Made by a program: the position numbers and the translations under genes. Shown piece by piece: positions 1 through 7,253 of a DNA stretch of 18,932 nucleotides. Where the stretch lies: contig CAJOQL010000106.1 in NCBI GenBank assembly GCA_905236935.1, positions 1 through 18,932 on the forward strand. Reading direction: 5' to 3'. The DNA comes from an uncultured Bacilli bacterium. Its GTDB lineage: Bacteria > Bacillota_I > Bacilli_A > RF39 > UBA660. The first letter of the stretch is position 1. Each line of letters opens with the position of its first letter. The notes below the pieces were generated by a model. The model saw nothing but the letters and a program-made list of their open reading frames with translations, was not told the DNA's origin and searched no databases.

Positions 1-892
1 ACCTATTAATAGTTTTTTTAGTTTCAGCAAATATAAATAATAAAAATGAAGAAACTAATAATGCAATTAAATCAATATAACTAAAACTACTTGGGGTTAT
101 CGTTCCAAATATTGCAACTGGTATTCCAAGTACTATACAAGCATTAAAGATATTACTTCCTATAATATTCCCTAAAAGCAAATCTTGCTCACCTTTTCTA
201 GAAGAAACTACAGTAGTAACAAGTTCTGGCAAAGATGTTCCAAATGCAATTATGGTAAGTGCTATTACTCTTTCACTTAATCCCATTTTTAAAGCAACTG
301 CTTGTGCATTATTAACTACCATATTACTTCCCATAATAATCCCAACAAGCCCTATAACTACAAATAATAATGCTTTCCATAATTTTAATGAAACTTCATC
401 ATTAGATGATTCATTCCTTTTTTGTTTTGCTAAAGATATTAAATAATATAAAAAAATAGTAAAGAAAAGCAATATGACTAATGCGTCTGATCTAGTTATT
501 TGATTTACTGCACTTTCTGCAAGCTTGACATCTAAAAATAAAACAACTAATAAAGTAGATATTAACATACATAAAGGTATTTCTTTTTTTACAGTATTAT
601 CTTTAATTTTAATAGGCCTAATAATTCCAGCAAGTCCTAAAATTAATAAAATATTTAATATATTACTTCCTATTACATTACCAAGAAGCATATCTGTACT
701 ACCTTTAGATAAAGATTGTATTGAAACAGCAAGTTCTGGGGCACTTGTTCCAAAAGCAACAATAGTTAATCCAATCAAAATTTTTGGAACCTTAAAATTT
801 TCAGCTGTTGATGAAGCACCATCAACAAACAAATCTGCTCCTTTAATTAAAAATATAAAACCTATAATTAATAAAAATATATTTAATATCAT
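1..892 (-). CDS. Calcium/sodium antiporter, CaCA (YrbG-like) family, C-terminus cut by window edge
   Basis: Integral membrane cation exchanger that would swap Na+ (or H+) for Ca2+ across the cytoplasmic membrane. Reading leftward from ATG at 892 gives about 297 residues of alternating hydrophobic segments. Both hallmark alpha-repeats are visible: GLTIVAFGTSAPEL with GNVIGSNILN (about residues 43-90) and ALTIIAFGTSLPEL with GNIIGSNIFN (about 200-250). They contain the ion-binding G-T-S-x-P-E and G-N-x-x-G-S-N motifs. Between them lies a charged cytoplasmic loop (AKQKRNESSNDEV). The start is set by a strong GGAGGAAAG just upstream. Family members are roughly 310-330 residues, so only the last few residues are missing. 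The N-terminal half resembles the C-terminal half, as expected from the inverted duplication in this family. Transported ion and direction are inferred from the family. Confidence 0.95.
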   Translation of the reverse strand, partial: MILNIFLLIIGFIFLIKGADLFVDGASSTAENFKVPKILIGLTIVAFGTSAPELAVSIQSLSKGSTDMLLGNVIGSNILNILLILGLAGIIRPIKIKDNTVKKEIPLCMLISTLLVVLFLDVKLAESAVNQITRSDALVILLFFTIFLYYLISLAKQKRNESSNDEVSLKLWKALLFVVIGLVGIIMGSNMVVNNAQAVALKMGLSERVIALTIIAFGTSLPELVTTVVSSRKGEQDLLLGNIIGSNIFNACIVLGIPVAIFGTITPSSFSYIDLIALLVSSFLLFIFAETKKTINR

Positions 893-1455
893 AAAACTTT
901 CCTCCAATTTAACTACAATAAATTATTAATCTTTTCATAAAATATACTTTTAGCTTTACGATTTTTTTAATATAGTATATTTTTAAAGCATTTTTACTCA
1001 TCACATAATTCATTTTCTAAAATATTAGTTTCTATTTTTCATATTATTCCTAATAATACAAATCCATTTGTTTTAATTAATAATTATGGTTTTCTAATTT
1101 TTTTCCATTAACTTTCAAATAATTATTTACTACTTTGCAATAATAATTATAACATATACCAATATTTAGAAAAACAAATTTATAAGTATTATAATTCAAA
1201 AATCTAAATGCAATAAAAGATATTCAAAATAACCAATGAGAATTATGCCATAATAATTATAAATTACACTAAATAACATATTAAATATTTATAATTAATT
1301 ATAAGTTTACCTACAGATTCAACTAAAAAAAGAAAGGTTTACTAACCTATTAAACAATTAAAACTAACCATGATTTACAAAACAAACAGTTTTATTTTCT
1401 TAAAATATAGATGCATTAAAAACGTTAAAACATTTCTTGTCACTCCTGCCACTTA
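893..1455. other. Non-coding AT-rich stretch
   Basis: I see no open frame with codon-like content and no RNA gene. The part nearest 892 must hold the antiporter promoter; a TATACT-like box near 980 on the minus strand is the best but weak candidate. A small AGGTT/AACCT hairpin lies at about 1335-1348. The rest is low-complexity AT with scattered AATAATTAT words. Confidence 0.6.
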
Positions 1456-1667
1456 TTAATTAACAATACAACTAACTTTGATATTATAATATTCTTCTAA
1501 CTCTTTAGCTATATCATTATTAAACTGTATTTTACCATTTTCATTACATAACAAATTCCAATTATTTAATTTAACTAAAAACTAGTAAGCATTGATTTTC
1601 TTACTAAATTTTTTTTTAATTTTTCAATTTGTTTTTCATCTGCATACGCTGAGATAACTATCAACAT
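1456..1667 (-). pseudogene. Broken gene fragment of unknown family
   Basis: On the minus strand one frame reads MLIVISAYADEKQIEKLKKN and continues to a TAG near 1570. A shifted frame then continues with sensible protein sequence (LNNWNLLCNENGKIQFNN, ending EYYNIKVSCIVN) to a TAA at 1456. The 212-nt length is not a multiple of three, so at least one frameshift separates the halves. There is no Shine-Dalgarno before the apparent ATG, and the reading frame begins right beside the direct-repeat pair at 1693-1713. This looks like the truncated 3' end of a gene that once extended rightward. I do not recognise the family. Confidence 0.45.
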
Positions 1668-1692
1668 AATTCTTATATATTTTTTATAAAAC

Positions 1693-1713
1693 ATCGCCTA
1701 AATATCGCCTAAA
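1693..1713. repeat. 11-bp direct repeat pair (arm-type site), left of core A
   Basis: ATCGCCTAAA occurs at 1693-1702 and again at 1704-1713, spaced exactly 11 bp. The pair ends 47 bp before core repeat A. It resembles the pair at 5279-5297 (shared CCTA-n-AT-nn-C-n-CCTAAA pattern). Tandem 11-bp repeats are what N-terminal arm-binding domains of tyrosine integrases typically recognise; that role is inferred. Confidence 0.6.
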
Positions 1714-1760
1714 CTGATTTTGGGTAAAAATGAAATAGCACAATCCCTTTATTTATGCAT

Positions 1761-1801
1761 AAAAAACGAGAGTCAATTATTCATGACTCTCTTTCAGGGG
1801 G
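1761..1801. repeat. 41-bp core repeat, copy A; also a minus-strand terminator
   Basis: Runs from AAAAAACGAGAGTCA to CTTTCAGGGGG and is identical to copy C. It contains a perfect 8-bp inverted repeat, GAGAGTCA and TGACTCTC, with an 8-nt loop. Read on the minus strand the stem is followed by GTTTTTT, a good intrinsic terminator for the J-domain gene upstream. The flanks outside the 41 bp share nothing with those of copies B and C, so the conserved block has sharp edges. Confidence 0.85.
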
Positions 1802-1908
1802 AGATTTTTATTCTAACCCTTGAAAAAGCAATTCCACTATATACCTAGCATTAAAATCATTTAGATTTATTAAAATTTAATTAAAATTAGCATTATATCA
1901 TTAAATTT

Positions 1909-1928
1909 AATGGATAAATAATGGATAA
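1909..1928. repeat. 11-bp direct repeat pair (arm-type site), left end of cassette 1
   Basis: AATGGATAA at 1909-1917 is repeated 11 bp on (AATGGATAA at 1920-1928). The pair begins 107 bp after the end of core A. The same unit recurs at the other end of this cassette (5075-5092). Confidence 0.65.
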
Positions 1929-1933
1929 TTTTT

Positions 1934-1995
1934 ATGACAACATGACAAGATGACAAGTAAATGTGAGGACTCACAAGCAAACGTCATCTTGTCAT
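1934..1995. repeat. Phased ATGACA repeats within a 13-bp inverted repeat (cruciform-like)
   Basis: Three ATGACA units follow each other with 8-bp spacing at 1934-1957. ATGACAAGATGAC (1942-1954) is then perfectly complementary to GTCATCTTGTCAT (1983-1995). The 28-nt loop contains a second small stem, TGTGA/TCACA (1962-1966 with 71-75). It sits 7 bp after the stop of the J-domain gene. On the minus strand no T-run follows, so it is not an ordinary terminator. It looks more like a protein-binding or DNA-processing site. Confidence 0.7.
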
Positions 1996-2001
1996 ATTAA
2001 C

Positions 2002-4005
2002 CTAAATTATTGATTTAACTGCACTATCTTTTTCGTCTTTTTTACTAGTTTCTTGATATTTAGCTTCTAATTTTGTTCTTAATTCTTCTATAAATAAATC
2101 TTTATTTTGATATTTTAAGCCTATATCTGATAAATCCATTTCATCTTTTAACTGGTAGTGTAAACCTTGTTTAACTAATACGTGATTAGCAAATCTTTCA
2201 TTTAAATAAAATACTACATCATTATATCTATATAATATGTATAAGTGTTGTCCTTTACCAGGATTTTCTAATTTAATAGCATTTTTTCCGACAAAAGTAC
2301 TTGAATTTATCATATCATCTAAAGATGTAAAACCAGCCAAATCATCATTTACTTCTATTTCGTCATAGCTAGAACCGTTTCTATATAAAAACCTTTTACC
2401 ATCTTTTATTTTTAATAAATATAAAGATAATCGTGAGTTCCAATCTTGTTTTAAATAAATATCAGATTTTAATGGTGTTAAACCATTAATTAATTTAAAA
2501 TCTAAATCATAATCTTCAAAAGTAATACTTTCTAAACACATGATTAAGTTTTCTAAATCAATTTGATCTTTTAATACTTTTGTAAGAATATTTTGAACAC
2601 TATTATATGTTCTATTAATATTTTGAATCTCTTCATAATCACTAATTGGATTTAAAGTGCTTATTTTATTATTAAATCTATTAATAAAACCTTGATAAGC
2701 TTCAATATACTCTTTATTATTTGCTAAATCCTTTTGTTTATTATATTTTTTAATCAAATTATCTACTTTCTGTTCAATGGTATTTAAAGTTAGTGATACC
2801 TCATCACCATTATTAAAATCATTTATAGTTTTCATTAATTCGTTATATGCAGATCTTAAACCATCTATTTCTAATAGATTAGGATTATCTTTAAATAATG
2901 TCTCTAAATCATTTATTCTTTTAACAATTGAATAAGAAGTTTTAAATATTTTTTCAACAGTTTTATTTAATAGTTCTTTTATTCTCTCTACTTCTTCAAT
3001 ATTAAAATTTCGATATGCGGCATTATATATTGCACCATCAATAGCTAGTTTTATATGATTTTCAATATAATTATTATAACCAGCATAATCTTTATATTTT
3101 TCTACACTATGGTTTAATTCTTCCATAAGATTTTTCTTAAACACTATCAAAATTGCATTTTGCATTTGAAGTAAATCAGCTGCAGGATTATTAAAATTAT
3201 TTTGTTCCATAGTATCTAATGTATTTACAATTAAATTATTTATTATTTTTTCTAATTTGTTATAGCCATAAAAAGTTTGATACATTTTTCTTTCTTCTTC
3301 TAACTTTTTAATATATTCTTTCTTTTTAAAAATATTACCTTGATTCTTTTCTTTTATACTTTCTAATTGCTCATAAAATTCGATAATACCACAATTATAT
3401 GATACTTTTTTTATATTAATATTAATATTATTATTATCTTGATATTTTAATAGTACTATATTATATTCGCTAGATTTAATTAACTCAAATACTTCTAGTT
3501 CAGCATCAATGGCACTTTTATTAGATGCAGCTTTTATTCCAACAATAGTTTCATAACAACATTTCACAAAACTTTTAACAGAATCAACAATATAATTTGG
3601 GAATTGATAAGCATCTACACCAGAAATATAATTTAAAATATATTCTATTTTTTCTTTTTTATACATTTCTAAAACTGGATCTTTATGATTATTATTAGTA
3701 TTAGCAGCATTAAAACCTGTAAATCTAGTTTGATAATTTATGGTATTAGCATTTACATTAATTACTCTTTCTAAATCAGCCGAACTACTAAAATACTTCT
3801 TTTTTAAATAATCATGTGCTTCATTTATTTTTAACATTTTATTATGAGCATTAATTTTTTCTTCTTCAGAAGCCATTTCATAATTATCTGGATGGTACAT
3901 TCTTACTAACTTGCGATATGCAGAAAGTTCTTCTATCCCTGTAAAATGACTACCAAGTTCAAGTATTTTAGATGCTTCATTATCAGTCATTTGATTTATT
4001 ATCAT
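2002..4005 (-). CDS. J-domain (DnaJ-like) protein with long coiled-coil body
   Basis: 667 residues. Residues about 8-72 form a J domain: helix II RKLVRMY, the diagnostic HPD at 38-40, then a charged loop and helix III (NKMLKINEAHDYLKKKY). J domains recruit Hsp70 (DnaK) and stimulate its ATPase. The glycine-rich and zinc-finger regions of canonical DnaJ are absent. The body (about 90-510) is Lys/Glu/Asn-rich and helical, probably coiled coil. A more beta-like C-terminal region follows (about 515-640, with LSLYLLKIKDGKRFLYRNG and HLYILYRYNDVVFYLN). No signal peptide or membrane segment, so cytoplasmic. ATG at 4005 is preceded by GTGAT at suitable spacing, with AGGG further up. It is the main cargo of cassette 1 and is probably transcribed alone, from the promoter at 4040-4069 to the terminator in core A. 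I do not recognise the C-terminal domains; the client is unknown. Confidence 0.88.
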   Translation of the reverse strand: MIINQMTDNEASKILELGSHFTGIEELSAYRKLVRMYHPDNYEMASEEEKINAHNKMLKINEAHDYLKKKYFSSSADLERVINVNANTINYQTRFTGFNAANTNNNHKDPVLEMYKKEKIEYILNYISGVDAYQFPNYIVDSVKSFVKCCYETIVGIKAASNKSAIDAELEVFELIKSSEYNIVLLKYQDNNNININIKKVSYNCGIIEFYEQLESIKEKNQGNIFKKKEYIKKLEEERKMYQTFYGYNKLEKIINNLIVNTLDTMEQNNFNNPAADLLQMQNAILIVFKKNLMEELNHSVEKYKDYAGYNNYIENHIKLAIDGAIYNAAYRNFNIEEVERIKELLNKTVEKIFKTSYSIVKRINDLETLFKDNPNLLEIDGLRSAYNELMKTINDFNNGDEVSLTLNTIEQKVDNLIKKYNKQKDLANNKEYIEAYQGFINRFNNKISTLNPISDYEEIQNINRTYNSVQNILTKVLKDQIDLENLIMCLESITFEDYDLDFKLINGLTPLKSDIYLKQDWNSRLSLYLLKIKDGKRFLYRNGSSYDEIEVNDDLAGFTSLDDMINSSTFVGKNAIKLENPGKGQHLYILYRYNDVVFYLNERFANHVLVKQGLHYQLKDEMDLSDIGLKYQNKDLFIEELRTKLEAKYQETSKKDEKDSAVKSII

Positions 4006-4039
4006 CTTAAATCACATCCCTATTTTTATATTATCATAT

Positions 4040-4069
4040 TTTATAATCAATTATAATAAATAATGTAAA
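4040..4069 (-). promoter_or_regulatory. Promoter of the J-domain gene
   Basis: On the minus strand TTTACA (4069-4064) and TATAAA (4045-4040) are separated by 18 nt, one mismatch each from consensus. They lie 35 nt before the start codon. A perfect inverted repeat sits directly upstream of the -35 box. Confidence 0.5.
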
Positions 4070-4074
4070 CATAA

Positions 4075-4117
4075 TGTGATTTATAAATAAAAATGTCCTA
4101 TTTATTTATAAATCACA
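4075..4117. repeat. 17-bp perfect inverted repeat upstream of the J-domain promoter
   Basis: GTGATTTATAAATAAA (4076-4091) pairs perfectly with TTTATTTATAAATCAC (4101-4116); one further T/A pair extends it to 4075 and 4117. The loop is AATGTCCTA. Its position just upstream of the -35 box suggests an operator or activator site. No T-run follows on either strand, which argues against a terminator. Confidence 0.6.
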
Positions 4118-4142
4118 AGATTTTGAATTAAAGTTGTAAGTA

Positions 4143-4167
4143 AAATAAAAAAGCACCTTTGCTTTCT
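4143..4167 (-). terminator. Intrinsic terminator after the frameshifted cassette-1 gene
   Basis: Minus strand: a short AAAGC/GCTTT stem around AAAGGT followed by TTTTTTATTTT. It would separate the broken upstream gene from the J-domain gene. Confidence 0.5.
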
Positions 4168-4200
4168 ACTATAGTATGTTATTGTTGCTTAAATTGGTCT

Positions 4201-4275
4201 CCAAAGTTACTCTTTGGCAAAATATAAAATTTATTTAGAACGATTTGGATAATTTAAATCAAGCGAATTATCCAA
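4201..4275. repeat. Two inverted repeats between the cassette-1 genes
   Basis: CCAAAG/CTTTGG with a 5-nt loop lies at 4201-4217. TTGGATAATT (4245-4254) pairs perfectly with AATTATCCAA (4266-4275) around an 11-nt loop. The second contains the GGATAA word of this cassette's arm repeats, in inverted rather than direct arrangement. Neither has a T-run. Apart from these and the terminator, the 4006-4306 gap holds nothing coding. Confidence 0.5.
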
Positions 4276-4306
4276 GTATATATTTATTTTTGACATTTTT
4301 TGTTAT

Positions 4307-4949
4307 TTATTTATGCTTATTAGATTTTATTGAATTATTATTTTCAACAATATAACTACTATTTCTTCTTTCTTCCTCTATTTTTTTACCAATTAATGGA
4401 TTTACAGCACATTCAAGCATTTGTTTTTTAGTTATTTCTATAAAGTATGGAAATATTCCATAAGGCTTAACTGATTTTATAGCCCTTCCTGTATCTATTA
4501 AAAATATACTCTTTAAATATTTCTGGCATTGATATATCTGTATAGTATTTATCTTGAATATTATTATAAACGTATGCGTCCCTTTCTTCTGTAAAATGCG
4601 GAGCACATGGACAATAAATGACTCTATTTTCTTCTACAACAAAAGAGCCTAAAATTCCATCCTTAATATTTTGAAATTTTAATCCACCACTACTACGATA
4701 ATCTTCCCCTTTTCTTCTAGTACATGCGACAATTGGAAAATATGAATTACTAATTTCAAAATCCATTAATGCTTCAGCACTATTACATTTTTGAAGCATA
4801 TCAAATTCCTTACTAGTTACATTATTTAACTTAAATGAGTTAAACACTCTTTTTTCATTAATTAAATAGTTAACTAAACTAGTGTTATCATCTATTTCTA
4901 AAAGAGTGCAATTATAAAAATCATTTCTTAATATATTTCTCATTTTCAT
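4307..4949 (-). pseudogene. Frameshifted gene of unknown function (213 residues when repaired)
   Basis: Starts at ATG 4949 behind AAAGGAGAAG and reads 160 residues to a stop at 4467 (ending RYRKGYKIS). The next frame carries on seamlessly as SVKPYGIFPYFIEITKKQML and ends at 4307. Removing one A from the AAAA run at 4475-4478 joins them as KGYKSVKPYGIF, so a single-base insertion (or sequencing error) has split the gene. The repaired product is a soluble mixed alpha/beta protein. Visible features are ACTRRKGEDYRSSGG and a Cys-containing YCPCAP stretch. There is no signal peptide, and I do not recognise the family. It is first in the minus-strand order of cassette 1. Confidence 0.7.
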
Positions 4950-5074
4950 CTTCTCCTTTAAACTTGCAAATATTATAACAAATATATTAAAAAATAGAAG
5001 AAATTAATAAAAATAAACAAAATGATTTATACTTATAATAAACTATTTTAAATCATCTTAACCATTAATAATAA

Positions 5075-5092
5075 TGGATAAATAATGGGTAG
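5075..5092. repeat. 11-bp direct repeat pair (arm-type site), right end of cassette 1
   Basis: TGGATAA at 5075-5081 is repeated as TGGGTAG at 5086-5092, 11 bp on. The pair ends 30 bp before core B. Its TGGATAAATAATGG matches the pair at the other end of the cassette (1911-1924) in the same orientation. Confidence 0.65.
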
Positions 5093-5122
5093 AGTTTTAT
5101 AAAAATTCCCACAAAGCCCCTA

Positions 5123-5163
5123 AAAAAACGAGAGTCAATTATACATGACTCTCTTTCAGGGGG
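5123..5163. repeat. 41-bp core repeat, copy B; also a minus-strand terminator
   Basis: Differs from copies A and C by one base in the hairpin loop (ATAC instead of ATTC). The stem GAGAGTCA/TGACTCTC is intact, and a run of seven T follows on the minus strand, ending transcripts of the 553-residue gene. The whole 4950-5332 gap otherwise contains only the two repeat pairs and AT-rich filler. Confidence 0.85.
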
Positions 5164-5278
5164 CTATTTAGAATAGAATTATTTGTTATTTTTATTAACT
5201 AAAGTAGCCTTTTTTCGTGCATTTTAACATACTAAAACCATTAAATATTATTTATTGTCTTTAAATATTTAAAGTTTT

Positions 5279-5297
5279 GCCACCTATATGCCACCTA
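5279..5297. repeat. 11-bp direct repeat pair (arm-type site), left end of cassette 2
   Basis: GCCACCTA at 5279-5286 and again at 5290-5297, spaced 11 bp, starting 115 bp after core B. Related to the pair at 1693-1713 but different from those of cassette 1. Confidence 0.65.
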
Positions 5298-5332
5298 AAA
5301 TATATAATTATTTTATACTTACCTTAACTTCC

Positions 5333-6994
5333 TTATTTAGTTCTACTTAATGTTACAGTATAATCTGATACTCTTTTATTTTTTTCTCTTCTTTTCTCTA
5401 TATCAATTACTATACTATATAATGATTTATACGTTTCATCTATATCTTTTAAAATGTCAACTATATCTCTATTAAAATCTATTTCTTTGTTTTTAATTAT
5501 TTGAAGTTTTTTACTATCTTCTTCATTACCATTAGAAACTATTTCATCTATTAAATTTTGAATCTCAGCAAATATATTATTTAAATAACTATTTTTACTA
5601 TTTTCATAATTATTTAACATAATACTATTATAACCTTGTACTATTTCATTCACTAAATCTTTATTTCTTACTTGTTTATTTAGCTCAATTAATAGAGGAT
5701 GTAATCTTTTTCTCAACATTAAAATAAAATCATTAAAAGTAGTATAATCTATTGGAACGTGATCTTTTTCTCCTCTGATATAAGAAATAATATTCTCTTT
5801 TTCACTTACAAATATTTCTTTTAACTCTTCTAAAATATTATTATCTTCTAAAAAAGGAAGAATAACTGTTTTAATAGCAAAAATATCTTCTTTAAATGAA
5901 TTAGGATATTCATCATGATTATTCTCTCCATTTAAAATATCTAAACAAACATTAGTTAACTCTATCATATCTTTATAAGCACGATATTTTTCATTATTTA
6001 ACTTCAGCATTGCTTTTATATCTTCTAATTCAGTTATTAAATATAAATACAAGGTTTCTTCACTTTTAGTATATTCTAAACTTAATCCATTTTCTTTTTT
6101 ATTTAATGCTTGCACAATATCATCATTATATTTATCAATTAAAGCATTAACTTTAGCATTAATATTTTCATCACCATAATAAGTACGAGATAATTCTTCT
6201 ATTTCATTAACAATACTATTAATATTTCTTGATTTTTCATTCATTGGTGTATTCTTGCTATCATCTAAATCTGCATCACTAGGATTTAAACTCATTTCTT
6301 CATTTTGCATGATAGCTTTAATAAATAATCTATTTAAATAGTTAAGCATAAAATCAGGATTTCCATCATATTTTTCTTTTAATGATAAAGGAATACCTGC
6401 AATTAAAGCTTTTTTGGCTAATAACTTTTTTTCTTTACGGTAATTATACCACTCTATTGGGCAAACTTCTATAAATACACGTTCGTTATTTTTATGAAAA
6501 TTCTTATCCGACAATATCCGTTTATAACTAGTAAAATGAGCATCAAATGTTACATATTCTTTATTTTTATACATAAATGAAGACAAATAAACTAATTTTG
6601 AATCTATATAAACAGGATATTTATATTTTGTCCATTTGGCATCATAACTAATTTCTCCTAAAAGTTTTGCTATAGTAGAAGGATCCGATACAACTTTATC
6701 AGGCCACTTTCCAAAGATTATAGCACTATTATCATCTGATATTGAATCGTAATAGATAACGGGCCATGTTGCAACAGTATTGTCATCAGAACGAGTATGA
6801 AAGATATGATGATTGTCAGAGGAAAAATTAATAACCATAGAATTGTAGTCGTAACTATCATATAGATTTTTTGTCCAAATATATCCATTATTTAAATAAT
6901 CAAGATCTGCTCCTAGACAGACAGCAAAATCTGATAACTCTATACTTCTTATTTTATTAAAATCATCTAAAAGAGGTATATCTACTTTTAACAT
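5333..6994 (-). CDS. Protein with DUF6273/C-type-lectin-like N-terminus and coiled-coil tail
   Basis: 553 residues from ATG 6994, preferred because GGCGGTGG lies 5 nt upstream; a GTG nine bases earlier overlaps that Shine-Dalgarno. The N-terminal 230 residues contain NNGYIWTKNLYDS and TVATWPVIYYDSI, then ECPIEWY-like sequence (VCPIEWYNYRKEKKLLAKKA) and IAGIPL. These remind me of DUF6273/formylglycine-enzyme-like domains of gut phages and Firmicutes, where a W-T/R motif and a VEPIKW-type motif recur. This is family resemblance from memory. The rest (about 240-553) is Glu/Lys/Asn-rich helix, probably coiled coil. No signal peptide or membrane span. Sole cargo of cassette 2, transcribed towards core B. 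Like the J-domain protein it pairs a distinctive N-domain with a long helical body, but I see no clear sequence homology between them. Confidence 0.8.
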   Translation of the reverse strand: MLKVDIPLLDDFNKIRSIELSDFAVCLGADLDYLNNGYIWTKNLYDSYDYNSMVINFSSDNHHIFHTRSDDNTVATWPVIYYDSISDDNSAIIFGKWPDKVVSDPSTIAKLLGEISYDAKWTKYKYPVYIDSKLVYLSSFMYKNKEYVTFDAHFTSYKRILSDKNFHKNNERVFIEVCPIEWYNYRKEKKLLAKKALIAGIPLSLKEKYDGNPDFMLNYLNRLFIKAIMQNEEMSLNPSDADLDDSKNTPMNEKSRNINSIVNEIEELSRTYYGDENINAKVNALIDKYNDDIVQALNKKENGLSLEYTKSEETLYLYLITELEDIKAMLKLNNEKYRAYKDMIELTNVCLDILNGENNHDEYPNSFKEDIFAIKTVILPFLEDNNILEELKEIFVSEKENIISYIRGEKDHVPIDYTTFNDFILMLRKRLHPLLIELNKQVRNKDLVNEIVQGYNSIMLNNYENSKNSYLNNIFAEIQNLIDEIVSNGNEEDSKKLQIIKNKEIDFNRDIVDILKDIDETYKSLYSIVIDIEKRREKNKRVSDYTVTLSRTK

Positions 6995-7105
6995 ATATTC
7001 CACCGCCTTATCTTTAGTTTATCAAATATAGATAATAAAGACCATTATTTGATTATCATTTTACTTTGTATTGTCAATTTTTAAATAATATTAACATTAT
7101 ACTTT

Positions 7106-7146
7106 AAAAAACGAGAGTCAATTATTCATGACTCTCTTTCAGGGGG
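7106..7146. repeat. 41-bp core repeat, copy C; also a minus-strand terminator
   Basis: Identical to copy A, including the ATTATTCA loop. It lies upstream of the 553-residue gene; its minus-strand terminator would block transcription entering cassette 2 from the right. Within the following 140 bp there is also a 9-bp inverted repeat, TTTTTTCCT/AGGAAAAAA (7174-7182 and 7193-7201). Confidence 0.85.
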
Positions 7147-7253
7147 CAATCATATATCATGCGCTCCTACTGCTTTTTTCCTTATTTTATCTAGGAAAAA
7201 ATTAAATAAAGTTTATAAAAGTTTACACAATTATTACTAAAATTTAATACTTT

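Larger units (their letters stand above)
1761..5163. mobile_element. Putative integrative cassette 1 (core A to core B)
   Basis: Segment bounded by two 41-bp core repeats in direct orientation. It carries the same arm-type repeat (TGGATAAATAATGG) just inside both ends, at 1911-1928 and 5075-5092, in the same orientation. Cargo is a J-domain protein gene and a frameshifted gene, both on the minus strand. No recombinase is present. Calling it mobile is an inference from the architecture; duplication of a terminator-like repeat is the alternative. Confidence 0.4.
5123..7146. mobile_element. Putative integrative cassette 2 (core B to core C)
   Basis: Segment between the second and third core repeats, with one cargo gene (minus). 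The left-end arm pair is clear (5279-5297), but no matching pair is visible before core C, so only one end follows the full pattern. No recombinase. Mobility is inferred. Confidence 0.33.

Noticed and set aside
252..929. Plus-strand open frames of 64 and 134 codons
   Set aside because: They are antisense shadows of the antiporter, whose minus-strand frame shows both alpha-repeat motifs.
4307..4606. Independent 99-residue gene
   Set aside because: Its first third is the wrong frame of the upstream gene; the rest is the frameshifted C-terminus of that gene, with no ribosome binding site of its own.
1761..7146. CRISPR array from the 41-bp repeats
   Set aside because: Repeats are 2-3.4 kb apart with genes between them, not regularly spaced short spacers.
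1761..7146. Classical integron cassette array (attC sites)
   Set aside because: The cores are short 8-bp hairpins without the paired R/L boxes, cassettes are large, and cargo orientation is not uniform; no integron integrase is seen. Only the general idea of a cassette array is kept.
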